From assembly GCA_964624075.1 (NCBI GenBank), contig CAZUWH010000031.1:1-21349 (forward strand): 21,349 nucleotides of DNA. The letters are read 5' to 3'. Under the pieces are notes generated by a model. The model saw only the letters and a list, made by a program, of their open reading frames with translations. It was not told the DNA's origin and did not search any database. The DNA comes from CAZUWH01 sp964624075. GTDB lineage: Bacteria > Pseudomonadota > Alphaproteobacteria > Rhodospirillales > Rhodospirillaceae. The translations under genes and the position numbers were made by a program. Of this stretch, positions 15,241 to 21,349 are shown piece after piece. Each line of letters opens with the position of its first letter. Positions within the stretch are counted from its first letter, which is position 1.

Positions 15241-17203
15241 TTCCTACATTCACCTGCCGACTGTTCCCGCGCTTCAGGTTACGGTAGCGCGCGAGCGCCC
15301 ACAGTGGAAAATAGGCAGAGTAGCCATGATAACGCAAGTAGAAGACGCGTTGGAATCCTACCGCCGTGAACAGATTTTCATGCCATTTGGCCCCCTCGCG
15401 CGGAACCGATAGAAGATAACGGATGCCACGTTCCATGGCCAGACCGTCCACCTCGCCGGCTGCCATCAGACCAAGAAGCGCCCACGCGGTTTGTGAGGGC
15501 GTACTGTCCTTTACTTCCTGCCGACGGTGGTCCCAGTAGCTCGCGCAATCCTCCCCCCATCCGCCATCAGGCCGCTGGCGGTCTTTCAGATAGGTGACCG
15601 CCTGACGGATGTGAGGGGCCGATACATCCTCGCCTGCCGCTGCAAAAGCGCTCAACGCCGACCAAGTACCATAAATGTAGTTGGTTCCCCAACGCCCGAA
15701 CCATGAGCCGTCCGGTTCCTGCTGGCGGCGCAGCCAGTCAAGTCCCTTCTTCATCACCGGCTGCTCGCGGTCATCATGGCCAAGCTGGCTCAGCATGCCG
15801 AGACAACGGGCGCTGACGTCGGCCGTGGGGGGATCGAGCAAAGCCCCATGATCGGCAAACGGAATGTGGTTGAGATGATAGTGTTCGTTCTCGGCATCGA
15901 AGGCCGCCCAGCCGCCATTTCGGCATTGCATGCCGACGACCCACGCCATGCCGCGGGTAATGGAAGCATCATGGCCGTTCCACTCCGGCCCGGGCGACAG
16001 GTCGCGTCTGGCTTGATCAAGCGCCATCACCACCACGGCGGTATCGTCTACGTCCGGATAATGCGGATTGGCGTACTGGAAGGCCCAGCCCCCGGGAGGC
16101 ACATTCGGCCGTTGCACGGCCCAATCGCCGATGACGTCCAGGACTTGCCGCTCCTTCAGCCACGTCATCGCCCGGCGGATGACCGGATTGCTGCCCGCCT
16201 CTCCCGCCTCCATCAGGGCATGACAGGCAAGAGCGGTATCCCACACCGGCGACAGACAGGGCTGGCAATAAGCCCGTTCGCCCTCGACCACCAGAAGCTT
16301 GTCAAGTGACTGGCGCGCCGTCGCATACCATAGGTGGTCGTGGGTATAACCCAAGGCATCAAAGGCCATCACGGCATTGGCCATAGCCGGAAAGATGGCG
16401 CCCAGGCCATCCCCTCCGTTCAGGCGCTCGACCACGAAGTCAAGGGCGCGGGCAATGGCTTTGCGTTCGATGAAGCGTGGAAACAGAGTCTCGCACAATC
16501 TAGCAACTTTATCTACTAAAATGAGAATGTTACCAAGAATACTCCCTGTTGGGTTGATATGATATGTGCGAACCTGCTCGGCCGGCTCAAGGAACAGTTC
16601 GGCAATATCGACCCCTCGCGGATTGCGGGCACGCGGTTTCAGGGAATACAGGATCAACAGCGGCACCATGACCGTCCGTGACCAGTAGGAGACCTTGTCC
16701 ATGTGGAATGGAAACCACCGGGGCAGGAGCATGGCTTCCACCCGCATGACCGGCACGGCGCGCCACGGCACCTGTCCAAACAGGGCCAGGGCAATACGGG
16801 TGAACACGTTGCAACGCGCAGCCCCTCCCAACGCTAGGATGCATGCCCGGGCACGACGCATGTGCAGCATTTCGATCGAGTCGCCAACCAGCTTCAGGGC
16901 ATAGTAGGCCTTGACCGACGCGCTGACGTTAGCCTCGCCCTGCTCATAAAGGGGCCAGCCGCCGTCTGTCCCTTGTCTTTCACACAAGTAATTAGCGAGC
17001 TTGCGTTCAAGGACATCGTCAAGGGTACCGAGGTAATGATTGAGCAGAATGTATTCTGCCGGAATAGTGGCATCGGCCTCCAGTTCAAAGATAAAATGCC
17101 CATCTTCGGCCTGCCGGCGAATCAGGGCCGTCGTAGCCGCTTCGATCACTTCATCAAGTTTTTCATCCAATGGCGTAGAAGCAGAAAGAATGGCATCCGT
17201 CAT
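15236..17203 (-). CDS. shc: Squalene-hopene cyclase
   Basis: An intact 655-residue enzyme, the usual length. It folds squalene into the pentacyclic hopene or hopanol in one step and sits on the inner face of the membrane as a monotopic protein; hopanoids stiffen bacterial membranes. The catalytic acid motif DVDDTA lies near residues 384-389. Several QW-type repeats are visible (GTDGGWPLYEQGEA, CRNGGWAAFDAEN, EPDGSWFGRWGTNYIYGTW, RPDGGWGEDCASYWDHR). The start ATG at 17203 has only a weak purine stretch (GGCGGCG) before it. The C-terminus ends in VNVGI, and its TAG stop lies in an inverted repeat. There is no hpn cluster around it. It converges on acs. Confidence 0.95.
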   Translation of the reverse strand: MTDAILSASTPLDEKLDEVIEAATTALIRRQAEDGHFIFELEADATIPAEYILLNHYLGTLDDVLERKLANYLCERQGTDGGWPLYEQGEANVSASVKAYYALKLVGDSIEMLHMRRARACILALGGAARCNVFTRIALALFGQVPWRAVPVMRVEAMLLPRWFPFHMDKVSYWSRTVMVPLLILYSLKPRARNPRGVDIAELFLEPAEQVRTYHINPTGSILGNILILVDKVARLCETLFPRFIERKAIARALDFVVERLNGGDGLGAIFPAMANAVMAFDALGYTHDHLWYATARQSLDKLLVVEGERAYCQPCLSPVWDTALACHALMEAGEAGSNPVIRRAMTWLKERQVLDVIGDWAVQRPNVPPGGWAFQYANPHYPDVDDTAVVVMALDQARRDLSPGPEWNGHDASITRGMAWVVGMQCRNGGWAAFDAENEHYHLNHIPFADHGALLDPPTADVSARCLGMLSQLGHDDREQPVMKKGLDWLRRQQEPDGSWFGRWGTNYIYGTWSALSAFAAAGEDVSAPHIRQAVTYLKDRQRPDGGWGEDCASYWDHRRQEVKDSTPSQTAWALLGLMAAGEVDGLAMERGIRYLLSVPREGAKWHENLFTAVGFQRVFYLRYHGYSAYFPLWALARYRNLKRGNSRQVNVGI

Positions 17204-17456
17204 CGTTTTCGCCGCCAGTTAAAATGTAACAGTGATACTGTACTATCTATTGTATCATAATCCATACGGGTTGCATGCATGATCGCCTTCAGCAAGGGGG
17301 GTTCCCTGTCAGGAGAAGGTGACAGTCTGTTTCAGAGGCCCCTTCTTTTCTCACGGCCGGGTGATACGGGGGAGGAGAACATTCCGACCCTGACAGGGCC
17401 CGGTTTTGTGATAGGCTGATGGGCATTAGAATGCAGTTGGAATGCAGCGAGAGGGG
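17204..17456. other. Divergent intergenic region between shc and the BON gene
   Basis: About 250 bases separate the two divergent genes and should hold both promoters. Near shc there is an AT-rich stretch (17225-17270) with TACAAT on the minus strand but no good -35 box at the right distance. On the plus strand TTGTGA and TAGAAT near 17405-17432 are a weak promoter candidate for the BON-SirB1 pair. An inverted repeat, CTGTCA at 17306-17311 and TGACAG at 17320-17325 with an eight-base spacer, has the shape of an operator. Nothing here is firmly identified. Confidence 0.35.
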
Positions 17457-17904
17457 ATGCCACGTGTGAGGTGTCTCTTTCGTGTCCTCTGTTTCCTGCC
17501 GCGCAGGGGTATGCCCTGAGGCGTGCGGGAGTGGTTGTGTTGCCTGGGGGGCTGGGGGGGGGGGGGAACGTGGCGAAGCCGATGACGCCATCCGGCTGGT
17601 GTGGCAGGTGCCGGGCGTGCGGGAAGTCTATAACGAGATCAAGATCACCCATAAAACCGGCAGCGTGGTTGATTTCAGCCGGGATGTCTGGATCAGCACG
17701 CAATTGAAAAGCCGACTCCTGCTCAACGCAAACGTTGCCAGTACCAATCACGACATCGATGTCACCAATGGCGTGGTGTATCTAACCGGGGTGGCCCGTA
17801 ATCGCAAAGAACTGGATCGCGTCCTTGCTCCTGCACGCAGTCTCAACTACGTGAAACGTGTTGTTAGTTATATCAGATTCAAAAACAACAGGTTGCCTCC
17901 ATGA
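17457..17904 (+). pseudogene. BON-domain protein with a 13-G tract, first BON domain lost
   Basis: The C-terminal part is clear: DDAIRLVWQVPGVREVYNEI, DVWISTQLKSRLLLNANVAS and VTNGVVYLTGVARNRKELDR, a full BON domain of the kind found in alphaproteobacterial envelope proteins that bind phospholipid. Relatives of about 190-200 residues start with a lipoprotein-type signal and another BON domain. Here only about 30 codons precede the conserved part. A possible start at 17457 reads MPRVRCLFRVLCFLP and then stops, and a run of 13 G residues at 17554-17566 lies between the frames. A frame from 17482 does cross the tract into the conserved part, but its first 35 residues (Gly/Cys-rich) resemble nothing. 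The stop overlaps the SirB1 start (ATGA). It could also be a slippage-switched gene. Confidence 0.7.
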
Positions 17905-18728
17905 GCGCCGGCACGTCGCATAAGCTGGTCCGTCTGGCCTCCACGCCCGATGCGGTTATCGATTTGGCCGAAGCGGCGTTGGATTTAGCGGCGGGGGAGG
18001 TTCCCGGGGCACCCCTGACCCCCTATCAGACTCACCTGGCGGCAATCGCTGACCACATGCGGCTCTGTACATCCCTCTGTCCCGTCCGGCTGGAGGATCA
18101 TGTCACCCTGCTGACCGGGGCATTACACGATACCTTTGGCTACCAGGGCGACACCAGCGGTCACGACGGCCTGGGCAATGTCAATCTGATGTGCACCATC
18201 GAACGGCGGCGGGGAACAGGGTTGACGCTTGGGATTCTTTATCTGCATGCAGCCCGGGCCGCACGATGGGGGGTAAGTGCCCTCACTTTTCCAGGCCGAT
18301 TTCTGATCCGGTTGCAGACACCTCATGGCCAGCGTGCCGTGCTCGACCCCCTCGGCAATGGCGAGGTTCTCACCTCCCGGCGCATGCGCCGTCTGATCAA
18401 GGAGGCCCTTGGGCCGATGACTGAACTGATACCGGCGCATTATCAACCCATGAACAACCGGGACATTCTGTTGCGCCTGCAAGACGATGTCAAGACACAG
18501 CACCTGCGTGCCGGGCGACTCGATGCGGCACTCAAGGCCGTTGAAACCATGCTGATTTTCGCGCCCGATGCGCCCGGGTTGTGGCGGGAGGTGGGACTGA
18601 TCCAAAATCGTCTCGGCAATGTAGGGGCGGCGGTCTCGGCCCTGGAACGTTTCCTATCCCTTGCACCAGATTCACCGACCCGCCGTCGCACCGCCGAATT
18701 GCTGCATGAGTTGTACGGCCGGCTGTAA
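17901..18728 (+). CDS. SirB1 family protein with C-terminal tetratricopeptide repeats
   Basis: An intact 275-residue protein. The N-terminal half is a transglutaminase-like SirB1 domain with NLMCTIERRRGTGLTLGILY and ALTFPGRFLIRL, where many relatives have a catalytic Cys/His pattern that is not evident here (TGLTLG and PGRFLIR replace the common ISLSV and PGHFLVR). The C-terminal third (LRAGRLDAALKAVETMLIFA, then LIQNRLGNVGAAVSALERFL) forms tetratricopeptide repeats for protein contacts. The family function is not known. The ATG overlaps the BON stop by four bases, so it was translated with that gene; it ends 81 bases before gshB on the same strand. The Gly-for-Ser and Arg-for-His changes could mean a non-catalytic protein. 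Confidence 0.87.
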   Translation: MSAGTSHKLVRLASTPDAVIDLAEAALDLAAGEVPGAPLTPYQTHLAAIADHMRLCTSLCPVRLEDHVTLLTGALHDTFGYQGDTSGHDGLGNVNLMCTIERRRGTGLTLGILYLHAARAARWGVSALTFPGRFLIRLQTPHGQRAVLDPLGNGEVLTSRRMRRLIKEALGPMTELIPAHYQPMNNRDILLRLQDDVKTQHLRAGRLDAALKAVETMLIFAPDAPGLWREVGLIQNRLGNVGAAVSALERFLSLAPDSPTRRRTAELLHELYGRL

Positions 18729-18809
18729 TCCCGGCGTGTCCCGATCAGCCACGATCAACGACGACCAGGAGAAGGCCCCCATGCCTCCCAGGGAGGAAAG
18801 AACCTTGTC

Positions 18810-19763
18810 ATGAGTCTGGTCATTGCCATTCAGATGGACCCCATCGAAAACATCAACATCGACACCGACAGCACCTTCGTACTGGCTTTGGAAGCCCAAC
18901 ACCGTCAGCACGTCTTGTTCCACTATCTGCCGCAGCATTTGTCCTTGCGCCAGGGACAGGTTCATGCGCGTGCTCGTCCTCTCGTGGTCCGCCGTGAACC
19001 CGGCAATCATGCCACGCTCGGGGAGCAGGTTGATCTGCCCCTGGCCTCTGTTGACGTGGTGCTGATGCGGCAGGACCCGCCGTTCGACATGGCCTATGTC
19101 GCCGCGACTCACGTCCTTGAACATATTCATCCGCACACTCTGGTCGTGAATGACCCGGTTCAGGTTCGCAATGCGCCCGAGAAACTGCTTGTCACACATT
19201 TTCCTGATCTGATGCCGCCGACCGTAGTAACATCCAGCCGGGATGAGATTACCGACTTTCGTCGGGAGCATGGGGATATCATTATCAAGCCCCTGTTCGG
19301 CAATGGCGGCGCCGGCGTGTTCCACCTAACCCCAGCCGATGAAAACCTGAATGCCCTGCTGGAAATGTTCACCCGGCTCTCCCGCGAACCGGTGATCGTA
19401 CAGAAATATTTGCCCGAAGTGCGCAGAGGCGACAAGCGGATCATCCTGATTGACGGGGAACCGGTCGGAACAATCAATCGTATTCCACAGACAGGCGAAG
19501 CCCGTTCGAACCTACACGTGGGAGGGCGGGCCATGCGCGCCACCCTGACCCGTCGCGACCACGAGATCTGTGCGACGATCGGTCCGTTTTTGCGAAAACG
19601 CAGCCTGGTGTTGGTTGGCATTGATGTCATTGGCTCCTGTCTCACTGAAATCAATGTAACGTCCCCCACCGGTCTCCAGGAAATCGATCGTTTCGACGGC
19701 GTGTGCCTGGAAGCGCAAGTATGGGATGCGATCGAGGCGCGCCGTCAGCAGCCAGATCCGTAG
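18810..19763 (+). CDS. gshB: Glutathione synthase
   Basis: An intact 317-residue ATP-grasp enzyme that adds glycine to gamma-glutamylcysteine, the second step of glutathione synthesis, in the cytoplasm. It begins MSLVIAIQMDPIENINIDTD, with a GGAGGAAAG about eleven bases before the ATG. Family marks are DVVLMRQDPPFDMAYV near residue 83, the ATP-binding loop DIIIKPLFGNGGAGVFHL near 156, EVRRGDKRIILIDGEPVG near 205, and the metal-binding LTEINVTSPTGLQEI near 282. The length equals that of relatives. It probably shares a transcript with the SirB1 gene; gshA is on the opposite strand about 13 kb to the left. Confidence 0.95.
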   Translation: MSLVIAIQMDPIENINIDTDSTFVLALEAQHRQHVLFHYLPQHLSLRQGQVHARARPLVVRREPGNHATLGEQVDLPLASVDVVLMRQDPPFDMAYVAATHVLEHIHPHTLVVNDPVQVRNAPEKLLVTHFPDLMPPTVVTSSRDEITDFRREHGDIIIKPLFGNGGAGVFHLTPADENLNALLEMFTRLSREPVIVQKYLPEVRRGDKRIILIDGEPVGTINRIPQTGEARSNLHVGGRAMRATLTRRDHEICATIGPFLRKRSLVLVGIDVIGSCLTEINVTSPTGLQEIDRFDGVCLEAQVWDAIEARRQQPDP

Positions 19764-20082
19764 CCGGTGTCCGATACCAGCATCGCACGCGGTGCCAGGG
19801 TGCTTGCCGATGCCAACCAGCTGGATGTTCCGGATGGGCGATCCGATTTGTCGGGGACCGTTTCATCGTCTACGGCATGGTCAAGGGGCGGACTTGGGGT
19901 TATGTGTTCACCCTGCGTGGTGAAATGCGCCATGGTATCGTTTGTCCACGGAATACGACACGACAGCGGGGGATGGATTCTTGTTCCCATGGGGGGGGTG
20001 TCTATGCTTCCCGTACGGCGGTCACGAAGGTGCCTACATCGTTGCGGAATTGTGCCACGGGCACCTTGAGGTCGGCAGTGGC
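19764..20082 (+). other. Possible decayed gene of unknown family
   Basis: After gshB no full frame exists. On the plus strand, pieces in different frames have coding flavour: SDTSIARGARVLADANQLDV from 19770, DRFIVYGMVKGRTWGYVFTL near 19855, and YGGHEGAYIVAELCHGHLEV near 20010, with an eight-base G tract at 19991-19998 between the last two. Together they could be the remains of one protein of about 110 residues, but I recognise no family, and the stretch may not be a gene at all. Confidence 0.3.
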
Positions 20083-20510
20083 CTACCACATCACCGTGAT
20101 GGTGGTGGCATAGGAACTGGCGGATGACGGGGCCATGTCCACGACACTTGTTTGAGCACGCCCGGCATCGGTTGCAAACGTGTTGGTATTGCGGGTGATT
20201 GCTTCGGTGGCGGCCTGCTGTTGTTTGGCCACGTCGGCGATGTCACTGGTTCTGTGGATGATACTCCCGATTCGCTCGATGGCGGCAACCGCCTGCCCCG
20301 AATGGCCCTGGAGCCTGGCAATCCGGTCGGTGATCTCATCGGTAGCGCAGGTGGTCTGGTTGGCCAGATTCTTCACTTCTCTGGCGACAACCGCAAAGCC
20401 ATTACCCGCATCACCGGCGCGGGCCGCCTTGATGGTGGCGTTGAGCGCGAGCAGGTTGGTCTGGCCAGCGATGAGAGTGATCAGCTCGGCTGCTGCCTTC
20501 CCGCTTTTAT
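20083..20510 (-). pseudogene. Methyl-accepting chemotaxis protein, signalling-tip remnant
   Basis: An open frame read leftward contains KAAAELITLIAGQTNLLALN and AARAGDAGNGFAVVAREVKN, the highly conserved tip of chemoreceptors that contacts CheA and CheW, then LANQTTCATDEITDRIARLQ and part of the returning coiled coil. The invariant Glu in A-T-I-E-A-A-R-A-G is Lys here. Everything before about 20510 (sensor domain, membrane segments, HAMP and first helix) is missing, and the end (SSASSYATTITVMW) is not receptor-like. It is a 140-residue fragment cut at its 5' side by an unknown event. It suggests that chemotaxis input has been reduced in this lineage. Confidence 0.85.
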
Positions 20511-20549
20511 GGTATATGCACGCTATTTATCCCGTGTTAAGGGTAGTCG

Positions 20550-21223
20550 GTGCGCGCAACCCGCGCCGTGATGAGGCCGTGGGGCTGGAAGAAGTTCAGA
20601 TGCCGCCAGGAGAATTCGACGAAGTACGGCTGTTTCGCGCTCTCCAGATGCTGGCTCACCAAACGCCACGGCGGCGTTACTCCAAAAGACCCAGCGTCAG
20701 AACCTGTTCCGCATCCATCGCAGCCCCCCAACAGCCCAGAAGAGGCTATCCGCTCAACCCGCCGCTTTCACCCCAAAGCCATTTGCCGCGTCGAGGAGCC
20801 AAGTTTGAAAGGTGTCTTGTAGGACGCCGGCTGGAAGGATGCCGATGGCAACTGGACCGATAAGGCCAAGGAACACGGCGTAACCTCCGACGAGGAGTTC
20901 AAGAAAAATCCCGAGGCCCAGGAAGCGGCCATGCGAGACGGGGTGTCATGCAGCGCAATGAAGTGCAGATGAAAAGCAACGGTGCGTTAAATTGGGTGGG
21001 TAGCACTATCACTGGCGCTGACGGCCAGTCAGCCCTCTATAACAGAGGCGGGTCTTGCGGCGGCGGCGCATCGGCATGGAGCAGGAGCCGTAAAAAATAT
21101 CTGGAGCGTCGCGCCAGGGGAGAAATTGCCTCGGACGAGGAAACCAGAAAGCAAGATAATCGTATCCAGAAGAGACCCCGTGATTCTACACGTGTTCTGT
21201 ACTCTCGCAACTGGTTATGCTAA
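20550..21223 (+). pseudogene. Phage-lysozyme/tail-like protein remnant
   Basis: A frame from about 20740 ends at TAG (20820-20822) and continues without shift as DAGWKDADGNWTDKAKEHGV and SDEEFKKNPEAQEAAM. Another frame then gives QRNEVQMKSNGALNWVG, and a third gives ITEAGLAAAAHRHGAGAVK, before returning to YLERRARGEIASDEETRKQD. The order (a G-W/Y-x-D-x-x-G-x-W segment, an NPxAQ segment and an AGLxAAAHxxGAGxVKxYL segment) resembles proteins associated with phage tail lysozymes and secreted peptidoglycan-active proteins. The likeness is from memory and moderate. The TAG stands where Gln would complete L-Q-D-A-G-W. The part left of 20740 is too scrambled to assign. Confidence 0.55.
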
Positions 21224-21233
21224 GGGAGAACGA

Positions 21234-21349
21234 ATGCCATAAACCGCACTGTTTCTGTCTTCGCGTTGTTTCTTCCCTTTCCGTCGGGACCAATCTGGAG
21301 CGATGAAAGTTACGTGGTTGTATTTCTCCTCGCACAAACAGCCGATGAG
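21234..21349 (+). pseudogene. Start of a possible exported protein, damaged, cut by window edge
   Basis: GGGAGAA precedes an ATG at 21234, but that frame stops after two codons. Restoring one base after the start codon gives INRTVSVFALFLPFPSGPIW followed by SDESYVVVFLLAQ to the window edge, which looks like a signal sequence and the beginning of a mature protein. It follows the lysozyme-like relic by ten bases and may have been its small partner. The missing base, the absence of another start and the short length keep this tentative. Confidence 0.35.

Noticed and set aside
18672..19325. A 217-codon minus-strand frame opposite gshB
   Set aside because: It is antisense to a well-conserved enzyme and has no independent support.
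2641..20822. Reassignment of TAG to an amino acid, suggested by several in-frame TAG codons
   Set aside because: Intact acs, shc and gshB terminate at TAG at the expected C-termini, and most genes with internal TAG also contain frameshifts.
20180..20863. A 227-codon plus-strand frame spanning the chemoreceptor relic
   Set aside because: Its left half is antisense to the conserved chemoreceptor tip and its right half overlaps the lysozyme-like relic in a different frame.

Overview
The window looks like chromosome from an alphaproteobacterium, most likely in or near the Rhodospirillales. The reasons are the plant/alphaproteobacterial type of glutamate-cysteine ligase, an alpha-E/circularly permuted ATP-grasp pair, squalene-hopene cyclase, a BON-domain/SirB1 pair and moderate-to-high GC. 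This placement is inferred from protein resemblance, not from a marker gene. There is no rRNA, tRNA, CRISPR array or complete mobile element.

Layout. 1-1935 (minus): an alpha-E protein (cut by the window edge) and its ATP-grasp partner. 2401-4171 (minus): a wrecked anti-sigma kinase and a wrecked GAF-SpoIIE phosphatase. 4168-7875 (minus): a tiny doubtful ORF, chorismate mutase, gshA, a cryptically frameshifted rsmE and a DnaJ-type co-chaperone. 8241-10570 (minus): a REP-like repeat, a broken trypsin-like protease and a broken protein of unknown family. 10766-14285 (plus): a broken SDR, then intact YciI, EVE-domain and acetyl-CoA synthetase genes. 14283-15240: two tandem segments bounded by TA-flanked inverted repeats, the second holding an IS4-type transposase relic. 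15236-17203 (minus): squalene-hopene cyclase. 17457-19763 (plus): a BON-domain remnant with a 13-G tract, a SirB1/TPR protein and gshB. 19764 to the end: chemoreceptor and phage-lysozyme-like relics and the damaged start of a possible secreted protein.

The dominant theme is gene decay. About ten coding regions carry frameshifts, nonsense codons or deletions, while metabolic genes remain intact: both steps of glutathione synthesis, acetate activation, hopanoid cyclisation and the chaperone. That is what one expects from a lineage in the course of genome reduction, for example after a change of lifestyle or host association. I saw no convincing undescribed multi-gene system. The less obvious signals are the RsmE reading frame that looks full length but is out of frame for about 60 codons, the TA-bounded repeats that supply the stop codons of both acs and shc, and the poly-G tract in the BON gene.
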